From contig NC_087064.1 of NCBI RefSeq assembly GCF_963678635.1, forward strand, positions 61,373,548 to 61,437,547: a stretch of 64,000 nucleotides of DNA, read 5' to 3'. The notes beneath the pieces are model-generated. The model made no database searches and was not told the origin of the DNA. It saw only the letters and a list, made by a program, of their open reading frames with translations. Numbering within the stretch: the stretch's first letter is position 1; each line of letters opens with the position of its first letter. Origin of the DNA: Symsagittifera roscoffensis (taxonomy: Eukaryota; Xenacoelomorpha; Acoela; Convolutidae). A program made the translations under genes and the position numbers. This document shows positions 24,919-37,490 of this stretch, one piece after another.

Positions 24919-27020
24919 CTTCTTCTTGTTCTGACTGTGATTGTAGTTTAACTGAGATTTTCCAAAATAATGCTATCAAATAAAAATTTCATTAAAACAA
25001 AGAGAACTGTAATGGTTATAAAGCAAGGATAAAAAAAATAAAATAATTGCTTTGAAATCATTTTTGTCGTAACAAGAAACTGTTTTGCTTCAATAGTAAT
25101 AGGAAACAGAAAATTAGTTGAAATTGAAGCAAAAGAAAAAGAAATATTGAAGAAAGGACTTAGAGGAAACCTAACACAATAATTTTGTATAAACTAAAAT
25201 ATGTGGAATAGTTATGTTTCTCTTCGGTGGTAAATTTTGGCACTTATTCATTGGCACAACTTTATTTAAGAAAAAGTTTTCTCAAAACTTTTGTTGTATA
25301 ATTGTACTTAAACGCTATTAAAACTGATGCTGTCTTTTTTTCAGAGTGATGCCCATAAAATTTTAATCATTTAAAGGTATACAGGCTTGCATGTAGGGTG
25401 TTCTATATTACCGAATAGATAGTATGGCCAAAATTTTAAAGAGAGAATCAAAAGAGTCTATGAGGCTGCGAACGGACACCAACAATCATCTTGCGTTTGG
25501 TTGAAAAAAACGATACAATGAACTTAAGAACGGTTCTTATATCCACCGTCGAGTATTGCAATAAATCTGCGGAGGTTGGGCCGAAAAACTTTGTTTGCTC
25601 GTTTTTCTATGCCAATTATTGGTAAAAAAACAGTGTGCTCAACTTGCAGAGAATCGAAGAGAAGACATTTCTTTTCAAGGTGGATTTCTGTTATTTTGCA
25701 TTTTGTGGTTTGAAAACTATACAAATTTCCCAATTAATTTCATCAGTCTCTTCTTGGTCTCATAGAAGAATCCCGTGACGCTAAATAATTTCGCAGATGG
25801 AGTTTTTCTACATTGACTAAGTTTTTTATCAGAGTGTTCACTTTTTTAGTTCTTGGTATTTTGAACCCTTGTTTTCAACTACTATTGATTCTCTGGAATT
25901 TTTGAGAACGAAAAGAATTGATTGTTCTGCTTATTTACAATACGTACTATACGCACTCAAAATTTTTTTCCCAAGGGTTTATCATTTCCAACTGATGTTC
26001 CTTATTTGAAAATTAGGCCTGCTCAAAAAATTGAAATAAAGCTTGATAAATTTGGTGCAATTTTTATGTTTTGATCAAGAAGTACATTTTGCTGGAAGCT
26101 TAAGTATGGATATTTTTTGCTTCTTATATCTAGCTTCTTCTAGCTTCTTCTTGTTCTGACTGTGATTGTAGTTTAACTGAGATTTTCCAAAATAATGCTA
26201 TCAAATAAAAATTTCCTTAAAACAAAGAGAACTGTAATGGTTATAAAGCAAGGATAAAAAAATAAAATAATTGCTTTGAAATCATTTTTGTCATAACAAG
26301 AAACTGTTTTGCTTCAATAAAAATAGGAAACAGAAAATAAGTTGAAATTGAAGCAAAAGAAAAAGAAATATTGAAGAAAGGACTTAGAGGAAACCTAACA
26401 CAATAATTTTGTATAAACTAAAATATGTGGAATAGTTATGTTTCTCTTCGGTGGTAAATTTTGGCACTTATTCATTGGCACAACTTTATTTAAGAAAAAG
26501 TTTTCTTAAAACTTTTGTTGTATAATTGTACTTAAGCGCTATTAAAACTGATGCTGTCTTTTTTTCAGAGCGATGCCCCAAAAAGTTTAATCATTTAAAG
26601 GTATACAGGCTTGCATGTAGGGGATTCTATATTACCGAATAGATAATTTGGCCAAAATTTTAAAGAGAGAATCAAAAGAATCTATGAGGTTGCGAACGGA
26701 CACCAACAATCCTCTTGCGTTTGGTTGAAAAAAACAATACAATGAACTTAAGAACGGTTCATATAACCACCATCAAGTATTGCAATAAATCTGCGGAGGT
26801 TGAGCCGAAAAACTTTGTTTGCTCGTTTTTCTATGCCAATTATTGGTAAAAAAACAGTGTGCTCAACTTGCAGAGAATCGAAGAGAAGACATTTCTTTTC
26901 AAGGTGGATTTCTGTTATTTTGCATTTTGTGGTTTGAAAACTATACAAATTTCCCAATTAATTTCATCAGTCCCTTCTTGGTCTCATAGGAGAATCCCAT
27001 GACGCTAAATAATTTCGCAG
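24919..27020. repeat. T1 tandem array, two further units
   Basis: Units begin near 24919 and 26143, again 1224 bases apart. They match 5317-8640 more closely than the diverged copies at 14547 and 22457. The second unit runs into sequence shared with 15420-16130. Confidence 0.88.
25531..25740 (+). pseudogene. T1 coding fossil with a CxxC motif, possible transposase C-terminus
   Basis: The plus frame from 25531 reads about 50 codons with a basic LRRLGRK segment and then TVCSTCRESKRRHFF. After a one-base frame change the sequence continues as GGFLLFCILWFENYTNF. A CxxC knuckle, a basic run and a late C...WFENYT block are reminiscent of the cysteine-rich end of piggyBac-type transposases. Matching segments are at about 5931-6140, 7155-7364, 8379-8588 and 26758-26966. 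Between copies, CCA/CCG and TCA/TCG changes are silent in this frame. A minus-strand 69-codon frame over the same bases is also open, so the strand is not proven. Confidence 0.3.
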
Positions 27021-27779
27021 ATTGAGTTTTTGTACATTGACTAAGTTTTTCATCAGAGTTTTCACTCTTTTAGTTCTCGGTTTTGTACAGTGAGTTTTTT
27101 ATATACTCCGTCAGTGTAATACTGTATTTTCAGCCAGTGACAAAACCATTTGAGTTTGAGGTGAAAATAGTCTCTATTTTTTAAGAAGTTTTGAATTTGA
27201 ATCTTTCTATCATTGATTGAGTTTCAGGATAGTCCATATTTGTTGCGGAAAATAACAACAGAAAATACCAACAGAAGCACCGAAAAAAAAGAAGATTTTT
27301 ATATGCTGACACTGAAAAAAAAATAAAGAACACTATTGCTTCCAAAATTTTTCATTCAGAATTTTTCAAAGTTTTTGATTAGAACACAAAAACAAAAAAG
27401 GTCAGCTGTGCAAGACTTAATTGCGTCGATTGATATTTAAGATAAAATTTTTAACACTATTTTTAAAGCAGGAAACATATTTTTAATTTTCATCAGGTAA
27501 CTTCAAAGCTTGGCATTTTGAACCTTTGTTTTTAACTACTATTGATTCTCTGAAATTTTTGAGAACGAAAGGAATTGATTTTTCTGCTTAAGTACAATAC
27601 GTACTATACGCACTCAAATTTTTTTCCAAGGGTTTATCATTTCCAACTGATGTTCCTTATTTGAAAACTAGGCCTGCTCAAGAAATTGAAATAAAAGCTT
27701 GATAAATTTGATGCAATTTTTATGTTTTGATCAAGAAGTAGATTTTGCTGGAAGCTTAGGTATGGTTATCTTTTGCTTC

Positions 27780-30700
27780 TTATAACAGTAACAGCTACTA
27801 GTAAATCTTAGTTTTCTTTCAGTTTTAATTTTAAACTCAAAAATTTTTTTACTTCGATATTTTGAGAAATGAAATCTTTTAATAATTTATTTGGATCGCA
27901 TCCGTACTTGGCTGAAACCCATGTTTCTTTTTTTTACCGAATGTTCAATGTTATTACCAAAAAAGTAATCAAAAATTGTATAACCTATGATTTTAACTTT
28001 TTCTGTGTTTGCAACTTTTTCTGGCAACAGCAACTGTGTTTGATCTAGAACTATTAAGCTGTAGAGGCTGTATTTTTGTAAAATGTTAACTGTATTTTAA
28101 AAAAGGTTAACCTTTTATTTCAATGAATTATTAATTTATTCCTTCTATTTCCAACTTATTATCAGACTTACTTTTCATTGGATTTATCAATATCTCTCTG
28201 AGGACGGGTAAATTTTTTAAATTGAGGTTACTTCTGGTTATTGCTACGGAAAAAAATCTTCACTTCCTGACTATTTTGGTTTGGATGTTTGAACAAAATG
28301 GTGATTTGATTCTTTTGAATGTTGGTGATATAATATTAAATCTTTATGGTTTTCTTTGCGTTCAAACTAAATGCTGTTATTTTTACCGGATAAAAACTGG
28401 ACACAATGCTTAGAGCATTTTGTAAAAACCTTTTTCTTTAGAAAAACACCAAAAAAATTCGTTTCAAGTAATAAGTTGATATAATTTTCATTTTTGACTT
28501 GGGTTCTGGAATGACATTAAAAAGCGATTGGAAGTGGTTTATAATTTCTAAGATTCGGTTTTTTTTGTTGAAGTAATTTTTTAAAAATCTCTGCAGTGTC
28601 TTGCCGAAAAAGAACGTTTAGTTTTTTTTTGTCGTTGGGTTTTTTGCATATGATACTTAAACAATCCTTTTCAGTGTTGGTGATACAATAAAAACAGCGA
28701 AGAGTTTGCTTCCTAACTTGAATTTTAATTTTTTTGTGTTGTTCAAAACTGGCTCAATTTTGTTGATATTAAGTTTTGACAGCAACTTTTTGTTGTTTGC
28801 TTAAGTTAAGTGACAGGATTTTGAAAGCTGTCCAAGTTATGTTGGTTGTTACCAAATTAAATTAAAATTGAATTGCAAAAAAAATAGTTTGAAAAATTTT
28901 TCAAGGTTTTTGAAATTAAAACTTTTATGTTTCCTAAAAACTTTAGTTGAAGCCGGAAACATACTTTTCTGAAGCTTCAGTTTTTTTTTCAACTAGATAG
29001 TTTTTGAGATAAATAACTGGCTTAAAAACCAATTTTTTGGTTAGTTTTCTTTCAGTTTTAATTTAAAACTGAAAAAAAAATATTGTTTCGATAATTTGAG
29101 AAATGAAATCCTTTACTAATTTATTTTGATCGCATCCGTCCTTGGCTGAAACTCATGTTTCTTTTTTTTCCGAATGTTCAATGTTATTACCAAAAGCATT
29201 ATCAAAAAATGTATAACTTATGAGTTTAAGTTTTTCTCCGGTAACAGCAATTGTGTTTGATCTAGAATTATTAAGCTGTAGAGGCTGTATTTTACAAAAC
29301 TGTTCATAACTATCAAAATTAGGAGGCGAACATGTTGCTCCAGTGGCCAATAAAACTAAAATGAGATTTGAAGACCCTTATTTTTATTTTTGACTCCAAC
29401 TGGATGTTGGTATAAGTTATTATACCATTGTATCTTTGGTTCAGACGGAGACTGATCTAGTTAATGTTAAAATGTTCATACTCCTCATTGCTATAGTCTT
29501 TTTGAATTTCATTGTCAATAATTTGCGGATCTGGTAAGGTTAATGATAAACGTAACTTTGATTGAAAAAATGACTACTGTTCGACCTGTCACATGGTTGA
29601 GATCTTTCAAGATCTTTCAGTGTAATTTAACATATAGCTTTTTTTGCTGGGTGTTTGTGTTATTAAAATTGTAGTCTAATCTTGACCTACTTCCTGAGTT
29701 ATGTTGATTTTTGTTCGCTTTCTCTCTTATTTGAATTGATGCGTAATTTTTTTATATAAATGTTGACCTGTTTATTCAAAGCAATGGCTTATTTTATGGC
29801 TTGACTTGCGACACTATTTGGAAAACTTTGTGTTTATTTTTCTATGTTGATTGGGATTATAATTGCGTACATAAGTCCTGTTAACTCTTTAAGTTAATAA
29901 TTTATTATAATCTTATTATCAGACTTATTTTTCATTGCATTTATCAATATCTCTCTGAAGACGGGAATTTTTTTTATTTCTAGATAATGCTACGGGACAA
30001 ATCTTCACTTCCTGATTATTTTGGTTTGGATGTTTGAACAAAATGGTGAATTGATTCTTTTGAATGTTGGTTATTTAATATTTAATCTTTATGTTTTTCT
30101 TTGCGTTCAAATTAAATGCTGTTTTTTCACCGGATAAAAACTGGACACAATGCTTAGAGCATTTTATGAAAACAGTTTTTTTGAATAAGCATAAAAAATT
30201 CGTTTCTAGTATTTAGTTGATATATTTTTCATTTTTGAACTGGAATCTGGAATGACATTAAAAAGCGATTAGAAAAAGTTTATAAATTGTAATATTCTGT
30301 ATATTTTTGTTGAAGTAATTTTTTTAATCTCTGCTGTGTCTTGTCGAAAAAGAACGTTTAGTTTTATTTTTTGTCGTTATGTTTTTTGCATATGATACTT
30401 AAACATTCCTTTTTACTGTTGGTGATACAATAAAAATTGTGAAGATTTGCTTTCTAACCTAATTTTTAATTTTTGTGCTGTTCAAAACTGGTTCAAAACT
30501 GTTGACATAAATTTTTGACAGCAATTTTTTAAGGTTTGCTTAAGTTTAGTGACAGGATTTTGAAAGCTGTCCAAGTTATGTTGGTTGTTACCAAAGTAAA
30601 TTAAAATTGACTGGCAAAAAATTGTTGTTTGAAACATTTTCAAGGTTTTTGAAATTAGAACTTTTATGTTTCCTGAAAAATTCATTTGAAAGCTGAAACA

Positions 30701-31140
30701 TTTTTTTTCTGAAGCTTCAGTTGTTTTTTTTCATTTAGATAGTTTTTGAGGTAAATAACTGACTTAATTTTTCAACATATTAATTTTGGTTTGGACTGGA
30801 ACTAAAATTTTGAAATCTGAAACCGTAGCTGCTGAAGTTGGGTCTTTTAATCTTAAAAGCTGGCTACTGGTTTTAACAAACCTAGTTTATTCTTTATCAA
30901 GCAAAGAAATTTGCAAAAAATATCCTTTCGATGTTCTAAACACCTGAAACTCCCTAAAGCTCCGCGGATAATTTATGAAGTTGGTTTTGATAGCTGGTCT
31001 AGTGTCTGGTGTAAAAGAGACATAAGTGTTAGTTTATAACTACAGAACCATATCTTTGTTTAAAAAAACAAAAGTTTTTGGGACTGATTTTATGATTTAA
31101 ATAACTGAAACTATAATAAGTTCACTTGGTTTTAGAGTTT
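27780..31140. repeat. T2 repeat block, distal units
   Basis: T2 landmarks recur at about 27880, 28227, 29130 and 29976, with more divergence. One unit repeats the 12600-12900 insert, including its signal-peptide-like exon at 29472. The copy at 28227 is open in the overlapping frame for about 90 codons upstream and downstream, but comparison between copies does not support selection on that longer frame. Confidence 0.8.
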
Positions 31141-33029
31141 TGAAATGAAATGTTGTAATCCCTAATATATGTCTATTCCAGCAATTAATTTGCCAAAAGT
31201 TGAAAAAGTAAACCTAAGACGTCGGTTTTTGTGTGCTAAAACTGAAAGTTTGAAGGCTCAATCTAACACCTTCTGGTAATTTTTTGAGTTTAAGAAATGT
31301 TTACTGAGTTGAAGATATCTCATATCTTCATTTATTTCTCAAGTTTTTGGCTTGAAACGCAAAACTTTTGTGTCAAAAACCAAAAACACGATTTCCGAAA
31401 CTTAAATATCAGCCTTATGAAACCAGTTCTGAAATTAGATTAATGTGTTTTAACAATGTTAGTTTTCTCTGAAAAAACGTAACTCGACGTTCAGAGCCCA
31501 AATTTGAGACCATAAACTCACATCTTTAGTCCAGAAACCGGAAAATAACAAAAAGGAACCATTTGAAAAAAGGTTTTTGGCTTATGGTATCTGAGTTTGG
31601 GTTTTACTTGTTAAGTTTTTGCTGCTGTACCCAAATCCATTAACAGCAACTCAGTTTTTGACCGGAAACCTAGACTAAAATCTAAGAGTGTGGCGCTTAA
31701 AAATGAATTTTCTAATGCTTAAGCTATCTTATAAAACCTAAATCATCAAAATAAAAAGGATATGTTAGTATTTTAGCTTTAGTTTTTTGTGAAACCTAAT
31801 AATTTGTGTCTAAAATTGAAACTTGGTGCTTGGTGCTATAAAACTGGCGTTTGAGCTTCACTGTAGTGTGTTGTGTTAAGTTTCATTGCACATGAAATCA
31901 TATTGTCAAAAGTACAAAGATTTGGTAGAAAACACACTCTCTTCCGCTTTTTCGTTGTATCCTCCCCTAGTTTCAGAAAATGGTACCTTCAATGATGAAT
32001 GAATTAGGTGTAGGTTTTAATAAGATGGGTTGATCAAAAACAAGTATAACCTACTAATGGACCTAAGCAGCTAACGATTGCTTAAGGGTTTATATATAAT
32101 GTTATGTGAACAGTTATTCGTTAAATTTCATGAGCTAATGACAGTTAGAACGCTGTCTAACGTATATTCGAAATGGAGAAATGTCATGGGCGAATATAAG
32201 CGTAGGGGGTACTTTGCGTATCGTTATTACTAGGATTAAATGTCAAGTAGACGACAATTAAATTGGGTTTCTAAAGAAAACATTCCCATTGTCTCATAAC
32301 TTTTTGAGGTTGGAATGCTTACTGACAAAATTACACGCAGATCCTGATATTGACAATTTTTTGAAACTAAAAGCTGTTTCGAGTTTTGTTGAAAAAAAAT
32401 CTAAGAAAGAGTAGTTCTCCGCTGCTCTTGCACCGGGTTTTTCAGCCCACAGTGCAGGTGATCTCCTTGCTTAGATGTAAAAACTTAATGGAAACTAATA
32501 AACTCATTATTTCAAGTATGTGGTTAATACTTAGATTTTACATTTATACTAACACTCTATGTGCCTGTAGTCCGCGCCTAGATAACTGATTGATTTGTCC
32601 ACCTATTGACTCCCAAATTATTAGGTCATCAACTCCTATAGATCCGTGTTGCTGCGTTTAGTTTTCCGGAAGGTTTGAAAGGTTATAACACCTAATCTTA
32701 AAAAAAATAAGAACAAAAAGAAACAAAAACAAAGAAAAAAAACTAACACCGAAAAACTGAAGTGAAAATGGGAAAAAAATTAAAATTTTAGACCGGTCCG
32801 GTTTTATTGAAAATACGCTTCAGAAAACTTTTGTCTAATTCTTATATTCATAGTCCTCGTTTCATCGGATATCTGTTTCATCTCCCGGTCTTTGGAAAGT
32901 TTCCAGTAGTATTTTTTTAATTGTTGTTTTCTATTTTACAAAGCCTTGATTCTATCAGTTGATGACTTGCAGGTGATCTATTGCTTTATCAAAATCTTCT
33001 TTTCAAGGCAGGATTTTTAACCGTTCAAT
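31141..33029. other. No gene recognised
   Basis: AT-rich sequence beyond the array. I see no repeat of the families described here, no splice-bounded exon and no ORF with convincing composition. Confidence 0.5.
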
Positions 33030-33250
33030 TTGGATGGCGACACACTTTCTTTTTGATATCCGACAAAATAATCTTTGAAAAGTTATTGGATATTTTTAAA
33101 AAAGAATACAATCTTGAAAGAATAAAAAAACGGGACTAGTCTTTAAAAGGTTGACAAATTTGAAGTGGGAAAGATTCCATATCAATTTTCGGTAAAAAAT
33201 TAAAATAAATAAATTGAATGTTCATATAGTAGTTGCATTACTACACCCTG
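33030..33250 (+). repeat. Right member of the direct repeat pair flanking the array
   Basis: Matches 4730-4935 in the same orientation, with the shared words ATGGCGACACACTTTC, TTTTTGATATCCGA and GACTAGTCTTTAAAAGGTTG. Divergence is noticeable, with several indels. Confidence 0.6.
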
Positions 33251-33252
33251 AA

Positions 33253-33730
33253 TCTTCCTACTGTCCATTAAAGTCTATGGAGCAATAATAACGTGAAAAA
33301 AATAAAGAAACCATTTTTTTTAAATTTGAGGTTTTTGTGCGAAATATCCCCCACATGCCTTGTAAAACACAAAGTGTTAGGTTCTCCTCCTAATAACAAA
33401 TCAATTATGGCAGATAAGTTTCATTCAAGGAATTTGAAACGATTTTTACGACGGAATAAATTTCGGCTTACACGTTGATAGCGCGAAAAATATCGCGCAT
33501 TAATTGCCCCAAACTACCAAAAAAAATAAAATCCTTAAACCCCCATAAAACTACGAAAAATAATCACAGTTGAAATACTTTTCTAAATTTAAGCTCAAGA
33601 CAACAATACTTTTTGAACGATATTTTAAAAATTCCGTCAAAAATGGCTAGTTAAAAAGTCGAAATTTGTTGGGAGAAAAAAAACACCAGAGCACAAATAT
33701 TCAGTTACTTTCGCTACGAAAGGCCGCCCA
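33253..33730 (-). mobile_element. Family A element, 3' end lacking the terminal hairpin
   Basis: Read on the minus strand it has the ACTTTCG...CGAAAG start (degenerate), the ATTTCGACTTTTTAACTAGC word and the GCGCGATATTTTTCGCGC palindrome. It ends near the CAGTAATAAC-like block without the CAGGGC hairpin. It is a truncated or old copy. The ORFs across it are shared family A sequence and not genes. Confidence 0.6.
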
Positions 33731-33809
33731 ATTAATTGAACTGAATAGATTAAAAACAGACATATTTTTATCGTTAGGGCTGCCGCACAAAAAACGGTCA
33801 TAAAAGTTG

Positions 33810-35225
33810 GCAAAAAACGCAAGCTGTCATGGTATTGTCAGAACAGTGGTTTCCTCAAAAGTATCTGGAAGCTCGTCGAAAAGTCTACTGTTGGTGAAAC
33901 CGCTCGGACTGCAGGAAAAACCGATGAAAAAAACGTCGAAAATGATGCTAGTCGATATGGAAGGGTCGAGTCTACACAAAACTACCTGTTGTTTTAAACC
34001 CTCCAAAATCCAGTTGACAGTGAAAAAAGCATCAATGAAGAATTAGACGACATGCCGGCGGGCAGAAAAATTACATGATTTGAGAATTTAAAAGCTAAAA
34101 ACTTATGAACTTAAAAGCTTGAAATGAAAACTTCTAAAAAAAGAAACAACCTCGAAAAAGACAATCCAGTAAGCGACATGGTTAAAATCTGCCACAAGGG
34201 GCAAGAAGCCAATCTTTGGAAACATTCACGTCATAGCCGCATTTCACCAGATTGTACATAAGGACGTAAGTTGAGGCTGTACATTTAAAGCCTGTCAGTG
34301 ACTGTTCAAGGCGTTCTTGCCGACCATCTCAATTGTTGAATCTCAAGTGTTCCTGGGTATTTCCTAACTGGATCAAGAAAACACTTAAAATAGTCAAAGG
34401 CTCGATCATCTTCCAAGAAACTTGTTTTGTCTACGGACTAACAAAAGGGCAAAAAAATTGATTGCTGGCAGTCAACCGAAGAGGCTTTGTCAACCGACGA
34501 CTCTCGACAGATTGGGACTATTCAGCATCCTTTTATAGCCTTCTACGGACAAATGTGTCCAAGTTGCCCAGAAAATGCTCTGGTAAAAATCCTTGGAATC
34601 AAATTTTTCTGTGGACTGATAAATCCGACCTTCTTCAAACTTACCAATAAAAAATTTGATTCGAACAAGCTTGATAAAGAAATGATAATAGAAAAGAACA
34701 ATTGAATTTTTTTTATTCGTTCGGTCTCAGGGCGCAAGGACATCAGAATTTCCGAACTATCACCCACGAACAAATGACCCGGCTTCTAGCCAATCAAAAA
34801 AGTATTGAAGGCAAGCGGCAAAAGATTCAGTCAAGTTCGAAAGCAAACAAAACAGCCAATTTTTTCCTTGGATTAAAAACGAGATTTACTAGAGCTTGAA
34901 AGAGTTCAACTATTTGCGAAAACGATAAAAAAAACTCGATATAAAATCTGCACTACAATTCAGATCCAATGTTCAAAACATACTGTTTTCGTATGCGATA
35001 TCCAGATCGCGAGTTGCACTAAAGATACGCAACAGATGCAGTTGGAACGGATGACACTGCAAAATCTGAAAACCCAGTTCAACGTGAGAGCAAAAATTGA
35101 TCCTCGCGAACTATTGTCAATCAAACTGAACTGGACGTGGATTAAATCAAACAAGTCTTCAAATCATCAAAAAGTTACGGCGATCTTATACCCACAGATC
35201 TTTCTAGAAGACTAGAGAGGCCTTA
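33810..35225 (+). pseudogene. Decayed coding-like region of unknown origin
   Basis: Several open plus-strand segments with balanced codon use lie end to end but in different frames. One runs from about 33820 to 33990. One at 34470-34700 contains GTIQHPFIAFYGQMCPSC. One from about 34895 to 35215 contains RAKIDPRELLSIKLNW and NHQKVTAILYPQIFLED. Stops and frame changes separate them. No domain is recognised. The likeliest reading is a degraded retroelement or transposon gene, or a dead host gene. Unlike the surrounding DNA it is not A/T-run dominated. Confidence 0.35.
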
Positions 35226-37104
35226 TGAGACTAAAACAAAAATTATTCAAATTTAAACTGTGCTCAAACATTGAGACAATGAATATAAAAGCTTACGTGA
35301 TCTAATCATTTTGAGCATATTATGATTTGATTCTAAAGTTGTTGATGTCTCTATATTATCAGCTTGCATGTAACCAACAGTAGAAATGTACCAACCATGT
35401 TTGATTCCCATGAAAATGAATATTTTTTTCTCTGATGTAGCAGCCAGAAATACTGACTATTATTTGGTAAATTATCACTCATACCACCCTCAAAAAAATC
35501 TTCATAACAACTCTTTTGCAACGCACCGATTCACAACAGCTATTTTATTTCTTGTGTTTTGTTTTGAAGTGAAGTCATAATCGCAATAAACCTGGTTAAT
35601 TTTAAGCTCTCTGACGCCTCAGATCGAAATAGCACCAGGGGCATCAAATGCATGAAATACCTCCTAGCATTACGTGTCCTTGGCCTTTGAATTGGGCCCA
35701 CTATTTATTAGCTTTTGACATTCAGTTGCTACCGGCAAAATGAGAACAAACAGAAAAGAAAACAATTGCAACCTGCGAGTGAAAACTGCTCCGGGAACAA
35801 ATCAGTTTTGACCTAAGTGACATGCGTTTTCTTTGTTTTTCAAGCCAACTAACCAATAATCCCAGATTAGGCAATCAAGAATGGCAGACGTATTATCAAT
35901 CCCAACTTTCTTTAAGTTCAACGCATCATGTCAATAGCCTCATATGAGAAAAAAACAGAATATCGGCTTTTTTCAACGCAAGTTTAGTTTTTTCGGCTTG
36001 TTTTCTTTTCGATTAACATCACTAGCTCCAATAATTGGGTTAAATTTACTTGAACAAGTCGCCCATTCAACTGAAGTTACAACAACTAAATCCTACAGCA
36101 TTCCAATACATGGTCGCCTGCCGGGTCTCTGCAGTCATTTTTGAGCCCTAATTTGAGGTTTTTTCTGTCATTTTCCATTATTAGTCGCAGAAAAATCTTC
36201 AGGCTAATATCAATTATACCGCCTTCCAAAGAGCTTTTGTAGATACAACGAATAAGAGGGCATAGGTAAAGAAATTCTCGTTCGAACTTTGAATGTTGAG
36301 ACCATTTTGACATGAAATAACACAGTAGCGCTGTTTCTCTATGAGTAAGTTGGTTTGATTGACGTAAAAGCAATGAAATGCCTGGCAGCCCCTTTCCTTT
36401 TCCCAGAGGCTTTGTGAGGGGTTATCACCAATTTTTTTTTACTAGGAAAGCTCCTCGATGACAATGTCCATTTGCAATGAAAACGGAAAATGGGAGACCG
36501 ACTAATTAACACATTCTGAAGATACCCAACTGAGCAGAACCACTCAACTTGATAAAATAAGTGTTTATGTGAGATAAGAATGGCAAAAAAAGCACGTCTG
36601 ACTACTTAAAGATGCATATCAGAAGATGATTTACTCATCCTAATTTATCAAGTGTCCTGACTTTGATGAGCCTTTCTTAGGGCGTCTGTGTGATCCTTTT
36701 GAGTTAAACAATCTATCTCTATCCCTCATGCACTAAATAAATCGAATAGTAATCAAAAAATCAAATCTCATCACATTCAATCACATAGTGACTATATACA
36801 CCCTCCGATTTTTGAGAGCGAAATGCAACAGAGGTTCAGAAGGACGGGGTTCGCAAGTCCTTTTCAACAGATTTAGAGAACAAAAAAAGTTTTTTAGCGG
36901 CTGTCGAAAGCATAGTGACGGAAAAACTGAGGCTCGACATGCAGGTTTAGAGACTACAGATGCCTGAAAATTAGAGACGATTGCGGTGAAACTGTGATGA
37001 ACTGCCGTTGGTATTAACTACCGATAGAAAATCATCTTAAACTGTAAGAAACACCCAACAACCATTTTGTCTTAGTTTTACACCAGCCAGAAAAAGTAGA
37101 AATA
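35226..37104. other. No gene recognised
   Basis: Mixed AT-rich sequence with short chance ORFs on both strands. None is bounded by convincing splice sites or shows a recognisable motif. Confidence 0.5.
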
Positions 37105-37490
37105 ATACTGGAGAGCTTAAAAATTTTCGAACATTTCATTTAGTCTCCCATGAAACTTTGTCATCTTTAACATTGCACACGATTTTTATAGTGTTTGGAA
37201 CAAACTGGGAGAGCTTGAAAAGTTTCGAACCTCTCATTTAGTCTCTCATGAAACTTTGTCATCTTTAACATTGCACCCAATTTTAATAGTGTTTGGAAAA
37301 AACTGGCAGAGCTTGAAAAGTTTCAAACTTTTCATTTAGTCTCTCATGAAACTTTGTCATCTTTAACATTGCACCCGATTTTTTTAGTTTTTGGAACAAA
37401 CAGGCAGATCTTGAAAAGTTTCGAATCTTTCATTTAGTCTCTCATGAAACTTTGTCATCTTCAATCTTGCACCCGAATTTTTATAGCGAT
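37105..37490. repeat. Tandem repeat, about 98-bp unit, four copies
   Basis: The word GAGAGCTTGAAAAGTTTCGA and the word CATGAAACTTTGTCATCTTT recur at spacings of 96-99 bases (starts near 37108, 37207, 37304 and 37400), with a few substitutions per copy. Confidence 0.9.

Noticed and set aside
28222-28413. Plus-strand ORF with LVWMFEQNGDLILL seen in most T2 copies
   Set aside because: Differences between diverged copies in this frame are mostly residue-changing and some copies are frameshifted, so it does not look selected. The overlapping DYFGLDV frame fits better over its first third.
36086-36373. 95-codon minus-strand ORF
   Set aside because: No recognisable motif and no comparison available to show selection.
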